From NCBI GenBank assembly GCA_008973525.1, contig WACJ01000010.1, forward strand, positions 806,001 through 870,000: a stretch of 64,000 bases of DNA. Direction: 5' to 3'. Position numbers and translations under genes: made by a program. The first letter of the stretch is position 1, and each line of letters begins with the position of its first letter. Below are positions 47,475-59,040 of this stretch, piece after piece. Under the pieces are notes generated by a model. That model was not told where the DNA came from, ran no database searches, and saw only the letters and a list, made by a program, of their open reading frames with translations. The DNA comes from Stenopsyche tienmushanensis. Its lineage: Eukaryota > Arthropoda > Insecta > Trichoptera > Stenopsychidae.

Positions 47475-47693
47475 CAGTCAACCCTTCTACAGCGTTGAGA
47501 GATTGAGACCACGCTATAGAAAATTAGGCACCCATGCAAACTTTTTACGTGTTTAGTTTGTTAATAAGAGAAAGTGACTAAAACGTACGAGGGGGCATTT
47601 ACCTTCCGTATTTTGCCCATTGCTTACATAAAAGCCACCGCGAACGCTACAGGAAAAACTATATAGAAGTGGACGCTATGGGAGGGTTAACTG
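47475..47693. mobile_element. pogo-like MITE, copy 1
   Basis: TA + CAGTCAACCCTTCTACAGCG at the left, and the inverse of TA + CAGTTAACCCTCCCATAGCG at the right: TIRs of about 22 bp with a TA duplication (47473-47474, 47694-47695). 219 bp, no coding capacity. Confidence 0.7.
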
Positions 47694-47699
47694 TATTTC

Positions 47700-48385
47700 T
47701 GATTCTATCGATGAAGGCTTCGATCTAGAATTTCTAGAGCCTATAAGTAATTAAATTCGCAACATAATTAAAGTAACATTTAACACTTTCACTGCTACGG
47801 TTTTTTTATGAACGCAAGTATACTCTTGATTGATAGCGTTAATGTTTGAGCAAGATGCCATGTATGAAGTGAATGTACATAATAAAACGCTAGACGTGTT
47901 CTTAGCACGAGAAAAGTAAATCCTTAACCCTTCTGTGAAATATACTAATCTGTTTTTTATAAATATATGATTCGAAAACATTTCCTGCAGCACATATAAA
48001 AAAACATGTAAAAATGTAGGTCAGCGTAAGAAATATCATACATTATTTTATGGAGCAAAAGGATCAAAATTTCTTTACAGAAAATTAAGAAAAACGTGAT
48101 ATCCTGTATAAATCCTTCGAAAAAAATATGTAAGTCTAGCCAAACCTATTTTATTGTATCTAGGTGTCTTTTTCGAAATGAACACCAGCATATTGAGGGT
48201 ATTTTAACTAAAAAATGTTGTGAAAATTTAGAATCTATTTTTTCCAAAAAAAATATAAATAATACTATTTTTTTGAATTTGAGTTTTCATAGTTGAATTT
48301 CTTGGTGGGATTTCTTTCATACACAGCAACTGAATGTAATGAAATTCCATCTTGCTAATTCAAATATGACAAGTATGTTAACAGC
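47700..48385. other. Unassigned sequence
   Basis: No feature recognised; small frames (47993-47751, 48096-48296) are AT-rich and lack domains. Confidence 0.35.
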
Positions 48386-48456
48386 TTAAGGACCAATCCC
48401 GCGCTAGCGCGGAAATTTGCGCCGATCGTTGTGAACCGATCCCGCGTTAGCGCGGG
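48386..48456. repeat. TTAA-linked GC palindromes
   Basis: TTAAGGACCAATC is followed by the palindrome CCGCGCTAGCGCGG and, 43 bp after its start, by near-palindromic CCCGCGTTAGCGCGGG, both preceded by a GATC/AATC-type word. Resembles the end of a piggyBac-like element with repeated subterminal palindromes, but no partner end was found. Confidence 0.5.
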
Positions 48457-51400
48457 TTTGCATATCGTATTACATAACTTTGTTTTTCGGCAAAAAATAA
48501 AATCAAATACTACTTACAAATTGGTTTGGGACTAATAAAATATTTGTTTCTTTGATATACGTCGATAATGAACACGTTTGGATCATATTTTAGCAGTTTT
48601 GTGACGAAGAAACTTTTTCGTCAAAACATTGATCAAAACAAAACGTTCCCAATGATCCTTTATTCAAAACGTTTGAGTTTTGTGATGTATTTTATGTACC
48701 ATCGAGGCTATTTTCTTAATATTATGGATATAAAAAATAGTCTGTGAACCAAATTTATGATTAACTTTTTTAAATCATCATCAATATTTATTTTTAAAAA
48801 ACCGTTTAACTTCACTGGCTTGTAATTTACAGAATTTGGTAGAAAAACTATGTAAAAGATTAGCTATAAGTTACAATTTTCTATTGTTTAACTTCATCAT
48901 TGCATACTATGCATGTTAAAATTGGGCATCGAAAGCAAAAATAGATCTATTAAACCTTTAAAGGGAACGCTATTAGATTTCCTACGGTAAAGTATTAGTT
49001 TCCAAAGTTCAAGAAAGGTAATCTCAAATTGGAATATTAACTCGAAAGTTGTAGATCAAAAGAAATTGAAGATAATACTTTATAAGCGTTTTTGGATGAG
49101 GATAGCTCTCAATTGGTATAAGACTTCGCAAACGGATGAATCTTTATTAATCAACGATGCAAATAAGATTAAATGCATGGAAAAAGATCAATATATTTCT
49201 GGCTTTAATTATTCAAGCTATTATAAGTTGCTATGCAATTCAATCATCATCAATTGAACGAAAAGCTTTTTAATATGAGACTACATTCTGGGCATAGTAA
49301 GCAAAACATTAATATAAAGTCATTTTTTAACATGGATGAGTAGTTCTACCTCATATAAATTTCACACTGGACTTGGTCGCAAAATATTATTATTTTGATG
49401 CTTCAAGGATGTGGAGTAAGATTGAAAATGCATTGCCAATTTCAAATTATCACAGGACGTATATATTTTATCTGGTGACATCCGAATCATGCTTGAAAAT
49501 TATTAAAAATGAATGACTCTATTTAGTATTTTTTAAAATATCTTACAGTAATTTTTTTTTGTTGATGATGACAGTTTTATGCTATGGGAAATATTGCATA
49601 AAAACACGAACGGATGAGTTCTTTAAAACTCATCGATCATCGTGAACTATCCCGAAAACAAATAATTCGAAAACAGTTTCATCGTTGCAAACATTATAAA
49701 GTTTCACCGGCGACAAATTTTCCCCAAAGAAACCCCCGCGAAACACGTAGATGGCATCTTTATCGGAAAATGCGAATTTCCAGAAACTCGAGCCGTCTGC
49801 GAAACTTTACGATATCGTTCTGGATTTTCAGAAAATGGGGAAAACTTACCGATCCATTGTTGGAACTACTCGCTTAACTGAAAATTTAAAGTCTCTCACT
49901 ATAGCAGGGCGAAGTTTCGATGGCCACTCGCTATAACTTCATGATTCATTACTTTAAAAACAGCCGAAGAAATGAGCCTCCCCCAACAACAATTATAAAA
50001 AAATGTTAATGCTGAAGGGCAGAATGAAGTCTTGATTACTTTAAACTGACAGTATGATGTTCCTGCGTCCGCTTTGTTCTGGGTAGTTGGCTTTTTGTGT
50101 ATCCATGAACCTTCTTGAATAATTTATGCTATTAAGCATCACAGGTCGAACAGTTTAAAATTATTCACGCTGCTTATAAAGGGTCTTGTTTAAATTAGCA
50201 ACTCACATACAAAAATAAATGATTTCAGCTATGTATAGTTAACGAATATTTTTTTATATTTAATAGACTGTAAATAGTACAGGAATTGTGGTTGGCGACC
50301 ACATTTTTATTGGTTTTTAAGATTGACAATGGTCTCATAAAATGGAAAGCTAAAAGCCATCTCAAAAAATAAATAATAATTACAATAAATAACTAAAATA
50401 ATTGTGGCTAGAATACATTTGTAATATATATGCATGTATTACGAATCTGAAGGAAAAGCCGGGAAATTAAGATGCCAGTCTTGTCGTCGCTATCTTTAGC
50501 GATTTAGCTTTTTGCGTACAACACTCTTAATATGGAAGTGAATCAGAGATGCACCCCAGCATCCCTCATGTCTTTACCCGGAATCACTCTTGCGAAAAAA
50601 GGGTCTAATAGACTATGTCAAAGAGCCGAATAGCAATCCAGCATTCTAATGAACTCCACTCAATCGTTTTGGGTCGATACTTCACCTTTGAATTGCAGAG
50701 ATATTGAGAAAATCATAAATATTTAACATGCTCATCGCACTAGCCATCGGGATAATTAATTTATATATGTACAAAGATATGGATATTTTTTCAGTATTAA
50801 TCATGTTATAAATTGTTTCCTCTAGTTCATGCATTAGAGAAATAAATAATATTTTATTGCAAAAAGCTTTTAGTGGCGGTCCTAAAGCAAAATAGATATT
50901 ATAGCTAATGATACCAAATTGCTATTATAGTTGTAACTAACTCAAGTGAGCTAAACGCAAATGATCGATGCTCAAAATATGAAATAATGTATTATGTTAC
51001 AGAAAAGTTCACTTTTATTAACATTCAACCATTCATCTATTCCCCATAATTTACAGACAAGTTGTTTAAATATTAAGCACGTTTGAAAAATGAAGCTTGA
51101 ATCTCTGAATATATTAAATTGACTTGAAGTTTTGTCTAAGTTTTTAATCATAACTTTGTTAAGCCAAATTTAAAATTAATTACTGTTCAAAAACATTGTT
51201 CCTGGGATTAAATATTATTAAACCTTCCGTCTTAAATAGACATAATATGTTATCAATAAACCATGCTTAAAGAAATCTTAATACATTATTTTCTTATACG
51301 TATGTGTTTGAAATTAGCTTATTTTAGCCATTGGCATACAGCAAAATAGGAGTAAATCCTGGATTATTTAGGATAATGGTAGAAGAAAGCGTATCGTCTT

Positions 51401-51480
51401 CTTCTTAAGAAGCCATATTTGTCGTCTTATTTGTTGTATTGAATAAGATTTTAAAGTAAGAAAACATCTATGAATGAATA
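48457..51480. other. Unassigned sequence
   Basis: About 3 kb without a recognisable exon or transposon. 49700-49940 is less AT-rich, contains a short inverted CTATAGC-type motif (CTCACTATAGCAGGGCGAAG / GCCACTCGCTATAAC) and two overlapping plus frames without domains. 48600-48635 has a small hairpin (GACGAAGAAACTTTTTCGTC). Confidence 0.35.
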
Positions 51481-51487
51481 GGGAATA

Positions 51488-51625
51488 CAGTCAATCTTTT
51501 TATTGCGTCGAGATAGGGACAAAACGCTATAGAAATTTAGACACCAATACAAAATTTATACATTTTTAATTTGTTAACAAGTGCAAGCGCTGCAAACGAA
51601 GCAGACGCTATAGGAGGGTTGCCTG
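51488..51625. mobile_element. pogo-like MITE, copy 2
   Basis: TA + CAGTCAATCTTTTTATTGCG and, inverted, TA + CAGGCAACCCTCCTATAGCG. 138 bp, same family as 47475-47693 with an internal deletion. Confidence 0.65.
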
Positions 51626-51774
51626 TATACTAATTTATTTTTTAATAAAATTTTGTCAATTTAATCACTCATGTATATCCCTGCATGATTTTATCAATCG
51701 CCTCAATGCTAACTTTTTCTGATCCAGAAAATCAGAAAAATGGTTCGAGACGATCGATCAGAAATATGAATATT

Positions 51775-51890
51775 TCCGATCTCCCAATTTTCTTGATGTG
51801 GTGATTTTATTCTACAGTCCGGATTTGAATTCGATCCTTTATAATAAGAATTCGGGATCTTAATTACTAATACTTTACTTATAATTTAAA
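51775..51890 (-). mobile_element. tRNA-like SINE
   Basis: Minus strand: TTAGTAATTAAGATCCCGAA, then GGATCGAATTCAAATCCGGA (B-box-like), then ACTGTAGAATAAAATCACC. Shared with fragments at 29.6 and 42.65 kb, so a dispersed family rather than a tRNA gene. Confidence 0.45.
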
Positions 51891-52093
51891 TGTGGAATTA
51901 TGATTGCATTTATGATGGATTTTTAAAGGATTAACCCTTTCGATATTTGCTTATTATGTCCAAACACATCAATTCACTATATATTAAATTTTCAGCACAA
52001 AAAACCAATAGTTTACGTCTGATAACATTTAATATTAACGTATTTCCTTGCTTTTCGACTTTTGTACATGTTTTGATGAGATTGATTTGCTTT

Positions 52094-52235
52094 TTAGTTT
52101 CCTTGTCCTAAATAGAGTGGTTTCTCGTATTCGTTTGCCCTCTCTATTATGCCGTTGATTACTTGCGAGTGATCTATTGTACTGAACCCACTCTTGAATC
52201 TTGCTTGTTGTAATGGCTGCTGAAATCCAACTTAG
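52094..52235 (-). pseudogene. Non-LTR reverse transcriptase fragment
   Basis: Minus-strand frame with QQPLQQARFKSGFSTIDHSQ then VINGIIERANEYEKPLYL, ending at a stop where the family would continue with 'AF-DY-KAFD' (catalytic Asp). This is the conserved finger region of RTE/CR1-type reverse transcriptases ('EQAGFR-GFSTIDHI---NQ-IEK--EYN-PLYLAF'). The catalytic YxDD and everything after it are missing. Upstream LD-F is in another frame. Confidence 0.7.
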
Positions 52236-52499
52236 ATTCTAACCACAGGAGAGTAAGCGATCGACGTTAATGTGTTACACGAAACCATTTCCAAACGTCC
52301 AGAATCTCTAGCTTCGAGTAAAATTTAACATTTTTGTATTATACGAGTAATTGATTGAGTTAATTTTATAATATAATCCTTGAATGTATGAAGTTTATAA
52401 TAGGTTTTTCAATGGATTCTTAGGGAGTAAATTTGTAATTTTGCTCCAATATTCAATGATCTGAAAGCATTGCATTGTCTTGAAGCATTTTTAAGCATT

Positions 52500-52830
52500 T
52501 AATTTTTTCATCAGTTTTAATTAAGCCCCCCAGTCTTTCCACCTCCAAATTAGCCCCACACCATCACATTTCTATGATACATCCTTGTTTTAATTATACG
52601 CACTATACATACTTCTGAAGTACGATCTAATTTTATTCGACGAATAAAAATTCTTGTCTTTCGGTCAAAAATTTCAAATTTAGATTCGTCTGTCCATAAG
52701 ATATTTTTTTATCATCAATTTATGTTTTTATTCCATCTTTTATGATTTATGAGTCAATTTATGTTTTATGCCAAAGCAGTCTTTCTATTGTTAATTGGTC
52801 ACTATACATTGACCCATAATGATCAGTTTT
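52500..52830 (-). pseudogene. Tc1-like transposase fragment
   Basis: Minus strand, one frame for about 60 codons: ILWTDESKFEIFDRKTRIFI, then RRIKLDRTSEVC, then NVMVWG*FGGGKTGGLIK. It matches the central part of Tc1 transposases, including the 'W-DES-F' catalytic Asp and 'VMVWG-F---G-G-L'. One stop interrupts it. No inverted repeats were located. Confidence 0.7.
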
Positions 52831-52984
52831 GGAAGAAGACGATGTTGATAATAAATGAATTATTCGCATTATAGTAGATTAGCGAAGACCTTCAAACCAG
52901 ACTAGTCGATGGTATGCACTCTTCAAAAAAAACTATTTTTGAGTAATTGACAGGAAGGAAATGTCTAAGCGTCACAAGAGTCGA

Positions 52985-53180
52985 TTGAACGTATTGTAGT
53001 CTAGAATTTTGAAAAAATCGATTTTGTTTTTTTTCATGTTTTCAAAGCTTAGATCTTTAAAAAAAATATTTCAAAGGAATTTCCAAAATACTAATTATTT
53101 ACCAAAATTATAGCTATTTAGTTGACACAAAAGTAAGCCGATCTTACAAGAATTAAATATTTAAACGCGTTTTTATCGAC
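52985..53180 (+). mobile_element. 'R1' dispersed repeat fragment
   Basis: GTCTAGAATTTTGAAAAAAT-like start, then CCAAAATACTAATTATTTAC and TTTAAACGCGTTTTTATCGA, in the order seen at 33.1-33.3 kb. Confidence 0.45.
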
Positions 53181-53394
53181 AGAAACTTAACAAGGGCTAT
53201 CTATCTTAAGCCCCCCCTTCCCTTAGAAATCCCATAATATTTTTTAAAGTAAACTAATACTATTATAATGTATTTTTTTCAATAATATACAAAAATAGTC
53301 CCAAAGTACCCGACCAAACGTATAAATGGCAGTTACCGTTGTAAAAAAATACTATGATAGAAACTGTCTAGATGCTACGTTGTTCCGTGATCGT

Positions 53395-53660
53395 ACAGAT
53401 CATAGAAAATGTCGCAAAAAGCCCCTAATGAGGACGGAGTGGCCGTAAGGTTTGTATGTTCAAACGGTCCGCTTTTCAGACAGCTGATTTCAGACGAAAG
53501 AGCGGCACGCGATCGGATGCCATACCAGATCATAACGATAAAGAAGAAAATAGAGATTAGGCAACTTAGTATAATTATCTATCATTCTTACCGTATTTAT
53601 GTCAAAATTTTATTTAAAAAAAAAATTAAAACTGGGAAAAAATAAGGCCAACATTTTTTA
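53395..53660 (+). repeat. Repeat related to 31995-32165 plus R1 tail
   Basis: First part matches 32.0 kb (AGATCATAGAAAATGTCGCA). Second part (TTATGTCAAAATTTTATTT, AAAACTGGGAAAAAATAAGG) is R1-like. The 78-codon plus frame is not conserved. Confidence 0.45.
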
Positions 53661-53939
53661 AGCTGTCGATATTTTGCGATTTTTTTAATTTTCCACATCA
53701 TTAATATTTAATAACCTCTTTTCTTTTTTATTTCAAATGAATAGAAGGGTTGAGATTGTGTCAACCAGGACACACCCTTTTTATTTCTTACACTATATTA
53801 GCCAATAACATTTTTATTTTTTTTAAAAATGTCGATAAATATCTGATAATAAAATGTATTCTAAAATTAATTTTGTATTTATTTTTTATCGAGCCTGAAA
53901 AAAGAGCCTCTAGACTAGAACGTTTCTACCTTGTTGGGC

Positions 53940-54480
53940 CTAAAAATGATCGACTTTTAAATATTTTTTGATGCGAAAAGTATTAAATATAGAATGTTGA
54001 TATTAAGTGTGTGATTAGACGATTTTTATTAAACATAAAAATATGTTTTAGAGTTTGATGAAGTATGATAGTGTGGGGGAACCACGTATGTCGTTGCGCG
54101 AGCGATGACTTTCTTCACTATGGAAGTCTTAAGTCCTGAGCAAGTTATTGCAAGTAAAAAAATCAAACATATTTTTATTTTGTATAATATTTTGTATAGC
54201 TTAAATTATAATTAAAAAGAAATATTAGAAAATAAAAAAATAGTGAGCGATTGAAGAAAATATTGTGTTTTTAACAACCTTTTTTGTAGTTTTATGTTCA
54301 TTATATAAGCACTTTTAAATATTTTTTGATAATTGTAGTTCATACGATGACGACGTTTATTATACACGTATTTACAAAATTTCATAAAAAATGCTCATCT
54401 AAGGCGTTTTTGAGCCCTTCCATAAGCATGAAAAAAGTAGTTTCAAGAAAAATACGTTTAAAGTTTGACTTTTCTTCAGC
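53940..54480 (+). repeat. 'R2' dispersed repeat, copy 2
   Basis: Same orientation as 22800-23375: TATTAAATATAGAATGTTGA, ACCACGTATGTCGTTGCG, TCTTCACTATGGAAGTC, AAAAAATAGTGAGCGATTGA, CCATAAGCATGAAAAAAGTA and AAAAATACGTTTAAAG. Confidence 0.6.
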
Positions 54481-55690
54481 TTTGCGATGCGCAGCTTCTC
54501 TTAGTTGGCCAATAACTTTCCGAATTTCATTTATATCGACTTAAAATTTATTGAACTTATTCTTAAACATTGGTTCTTTCCGATAGACGAAGAAAAAAAA
54601 TTTTATGTATCAACAAGGTAGAAAAGCCCCTTAAGCTATTTACTATTTGACTATCAAAAAGTAATGGTCTTGCCAAAAATTAGGTTGATATAAGGCTTTA
54701 TTGCAATCTTAGTTAGTTTTTTTTTTAAATAGATAAGAGTAGTGTTTTATTACTGACGTGGGAATAAATGAATAATGAAGTAAATCGTTTGTAATGCTTG
54801 TCGTACTCAGACATAAGGCACTTACTTGGCGAGACTAATGCACCCTAGAATGCTACATTTAGCAGCTGAGCACGCTGCATTTGTTCCACCCCTAACAATA
54901 CATTTGCTACCCTTATATTTCATATTGTTGCGTACACCAGCTCATATTCTCAAAAGCTCTTTTCACCGTAGTCAGTCCATTGTTTGAGAAATTTAATCCG
55001 CCAAGAAAGATTTTTAATTAGCTGCTCGACAAACGGAATCGATGAAAGTTATCGAAGAGTTCCGTCGGAAGTTTAGAGATTGACGATGAAGAGAACGTTG
55101 AGGCGAACTAGGATCGTTTGCAAAATTGCACACGAGCGGCAGCAAATTTGTATGTACATACAATTATGAACTTTCGTATGATGGAACGCCAAAAGATCAA
55201 ATTTATTTTAGAACTTTGATGAGGTTTACATTTTCCCCTACTCTGACGTAACTTACACAGCTTAGCAAAACACAGCAATCCATAAATTAGTGCCATAAAT
55301 CTTCATAAAATTACAATTATAAAAATGCGCCAATCTCTCGATGTATATAATAGATAGGTTCCCCATTTATATTGAAATCATGTTAATGAAGATCTATATT
55401 GTACCATATGGAGGACAATACATAATACTATAATATGATTAATTGCGTTTGTAAGATTTACGCGAATCACATCACCCAATAAGTTCATAGGATAACATAT
55501 AATTGGTGCTAATATTGACAAATCTGTATAATTTATGATACGTATCAAAATTTCATAACAATCTGATGTTTAGTTTAAAAGTTACAGTGATTTTAGTGAC
55601 GCTATTTTTCTGATTTTTAAAACAATAGAAAAAAATATCGTTGAAGCAAAGTAATTGCTTGATAAGTGTTATTCGAACTTTGCTCCATCA
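54481..55690. other. Unassigned sequence
   Basis: Nothing recognised; 54800-55110 is less AT-rich and repeat-free. Confidence 0.35.
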
Positions 55691-56070
55691 AGACAAATGG
55701 CAGAGAAGTGATTTGCTGATTTCAAACATCGATGATGCTGAACTCTGGTCTCCCAAATTCGGCACTTGTTCCAGAAAACATAAAAAATCGATTCAGAGCG
55801 CTATTTGAAGCTTTTTCAGCGCAATAAAAAGGATTTTTGCATGCGGTATATGTCAATGCATGAAATATGGATCCATCACTAGATGTCACAAGTCGGTCAT
55901 TACAATGGAAAAATTGCACGAATTGCACATTGAATTGCTTCTACTTTCATCGTATTCTCTGAATTTCGTTTCCAGCGACTATTAACTGTTTGCAGATCTA
56001 AAAATAATGCTAAACTACCTATTTTATGATGATTTATAAAGTCGTCCTACGAACTTATTGAGTAATGTGT
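55691..56070 (+). pseudogene. Mariner transposase C-terminal relic
   Basis: Plus strand around 55930-56010: IELLLLSSYSLNFVSSDY, stop, LFADLKIMLNY. This fits the 'LPHPPYSPDLAPSDY-LF--LK' segment holding the third catalytic Asp, here replaced by Asn (SLN for SPD) and followed by a stop. Surrounding bases give no further convincing frames and no inverted repeats. Confidence 0.5.
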
Positions 56071-56825
56071 TACATGTTGTCGTTCGTAGAAAGAAATTCG
56101 TCATATTTCGAGCATGCATTTATTAATTAATTATTATCAAAATGCCCTTTTTTAATACTACAAAACCGCATTAATCAAAAGCTGTCGTTTTGTAATGCTT
56201 CCAATCTCAGAAATAAAATAACGCGAACCAAAGTAGGCCACTACTTACATTAAGTCTCTCCCAGAGTCTCTTTTTCCAGATTCCCGCCTGATCCCACTTT
56301 ATATGTCCACCATCTTGTAGTGGCAGCATTTAAGCTGCTTAGATAAGACTGCTGAATCAATTATAGTCAATTTGAATAAATGTTTCATTGTCTTAGAAAA
56401 AATCATATTCATCCATTTTTTTAAAGAATCTTTCCAATTTTTATATTTGCTACGTGAATTTAATAAAACTGTATCCAACGGACATCATATTATAACGTCT
56501 ATATGTAATGTCTGTGTTTCCGTGGGAACGCTGCATAAATAAGACCGGATTATAGTAGGTATCAAAGTATTAATTAATATGTTATGTTTTAATTATTGGA
56601 TGAATTTAAGCCATTGATAGTTTAAATATCGATCGGTTCAAATCTTTAAAATGCATACTAATGACTTTTATATGACAAAAATATGTAAAAGGTTTTTTAA
56701 AAACAATTTTAATTTCATTCAAATGTTATTATCACATTTTAATTTAATTTCTATTGAGAGTATTCCAATATTTATTATTGTCTACTCTCAAAGACCGATG
56801 TCAATGTCTAGATATTATTTTAGTA
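56071..56825. other. Unassigned sequence left of the nested locus
   Basis: AT-rich, no feature. A long plus ORF beginning at 56651 runs from here into the mariner and the minisatellite and is an artefact of them. Confidence 0.4.
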
Positions 56826-56944
56826 TTAGGTGTATCGATAAATCCTTTGCCGATTTTGATGGACGTCTATGTCGAATTGTGAATGAGGATGAAAAATGGA
56901 TTGTTTATGATAACATAAGTCGTTTACAAGCAAACCTCTTTTTG

Positions 56945-57225
56945 TGTGACATTTTTGTGCGATTTTTTTGTGCGATTTTTTTTGTGCGACTTTTTTTTGT
57001 GCCACCTTTTTTGTGCGACTTTCTTGTGCGACTTTTTTTGTGCGACTTTTTTTGTGCGACTTTTTTTGTGCGACTTTTTTGTGCGACTTTTTTTGTGCGA
57101 CTTTTTTTGTGCGACTTTTTTTGTGCGACTTTTTTTGTGCGACTTTTTTTGTCCGACTTTTTTTGTGCGACTTTTTTTGTGCGACTTTTTTTATGCGACT
57201 TTTTTAATGCGACTTTTTTGTTCCG
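56945..57225 (+). repeat. Minisatellite of about 14 bp, (GTGCGACTTTTTTT)n
   Basis: About 19-20 units of GTGCGACTTTTTTT, 12-15 bp each, some reading GTGCCAC, GTCCGAC or ATGCGAC. In copy A the same place has just one TTTTTGTGCGATTTCGAAGT, so the array grew from a single terminal-repeat motif. Its periodicity keeps several frames open (repeated CDFF/VRLF), producing spurious ORFs of up to 215 codons. Confidence 0.9.
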
Positions 57226-57568
57226 AAGTTATACGGTTTTATTATTATTTTTTAGGTACTATCCCGTTAACAGGATTGTACCATTTTTTATTTCATAAAG
57301 AGTACGTATCGAGATATTTTGGATAATAATAGGATAATAGGAAATAAATCATCAACACTAACCGAAATTTGACTACCAGATTTATGCTAAAATTTATTTT
57401 TTTAACTATTTAAAAAAAAAATCTGACAAAACAAGGCCAAAAAATTATTTGACTGATTGATTTTTATATCATATCAAAAATCGCAACGAAAATGCTATTT
57501 TTTAATTGCATTAATGTTTTCCCGTTTTTTATTAACTTTTTTTATGCGATTTTGGATATAATTTATAT

Positions 57569-57586
57569 CATCATCATCATCATCAT
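57569..57586. repeat. (CAT)6 microsatellite, retroelement tail
   Basis: Six CAT units directly at the insertion junction; on the element's strand this is the (ATG)n 3' tail. Confidence 0.9.
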
Positions 57587-59040
57587 AGCGCAGCCACTAA
57601 CAGTCCACTACAGAACTATGGGCCTCTTCAATATCCATTCATAGGAAAGGGGTTACATCCATTTCGTCTGTATCATACATTCACCTCCTCATTCGCTCGA
57701 TATTGAAGGTAGCATTACCACCGAGTTTTATTTTGAACGCTCACCCAACGGGTATCCTGAGTGAACGTATTGACGAACACTTTCGCGAACGTCTCGATAA
57801 GGAGTTTGGGGGGTTTGTAAAGACTGAGTAGTTTTCATAGGGAGATGGTGGAAAACTACTCTAGACGACCTTTTTGACTCTACTGGAAAGGGCTTTCTGG
57901 AGTACAAGGAGTCCAGTCCCCCCTTTCCTCGCTAGGGCGTTGCCGGGGTAGGGTGAAGACATACGAGACGCTTAAGTGCATCTCGGATTCGCTCCTACAC
58001 CAACTGAGGGTGTCTCCCCGTCACCGTACAACTTACCCGAGCGAATTCGAAACTGAGTGGTTTCGCCATTTTTTCAGGTTGCCCCTCTCAGTTCGGCGAT
58101 TACAAAACGATATAGAAGTCAACGGAAGACAATGTTGTTTTTCGTTGCAAAGTAAAGATCATCAAATGCATCTCCTCGAGGCCGTCTTCTTGGTGTTCTT
58201 CTTGTTCCTGCTCCGTTCCTAGAGCCTCTCGGATCCGAACCGGTGAGGTTCCTCGAGTTCCATACTGCTAAGTAGGGAAGACCATGCAAGAGACAACGAG
58301 CGACATGCAAGTTAAGATTCGTATAAAAAGCAATGAATAGTATATAAACTGGATATCAGCTTGCTGTTAGAAGAGTATTTAAGTATCTACTCTGTAAAAA
58401 GGTACTAGTCAAGTGGCCAATAGTTAAAATACATAAAATCGTATAAGTATAATAGTTAGGAGTAGTCAAATGTGGTTAGGCCGCAAAAGTATTAGTCAAA
58501 TTGTATTAGCAAGGGGTAGTTATGTCGCATCACAGTATTCGAACTTTGACGTTTAGTGTCTACCGGGCACAATCAAATAATATTTAATCGGTCAGACTGG
58601 GAGTAACTGGAAACAAATATATAGACATAGCTGAAACGAAAAGGTTAAAGTCAGGTATCAAGTAATATCAAATAGTCAGGTCCATATCAAATAGTTTTAT
58701 AGTCAAGATTGGGGGCATGGGAGCAGTCGAAAAAGCATTTTGCTCCCAGTGTTCCCGTGTATATGTGATAGTAGGAAGCGGATGTGTGCGAGTATTTGTT
58801 AATTCACTTACCTTGGAAGCTTGGATTATTATGATCTTACTTGCGTTATTATCCTTGTTGTAGTTCCTCTCAAGTGACGCGGTGAAGATGTTCCATTTTT
58901 TGTGCAGATGTCGTAAAAACAATGTTTTTCGGCGTCACTCGCGAATTTTATATACAAGTGTAGTCGGCGTTTCGTCAGAGCGTACGAATGAACTTGCGCG
59001 GGGGAGAGTGCAGGGGGGGGGAGGTCCCCGGCGTTGAGGG

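Noticed and set aside
56651..57326. ORFs of 215, 126 and 79 codons rich in CDFF/VRLF
   Set aside because: They run through a mariner end and a T-rich minisatellite that stays open in several frames; no conserved protein.
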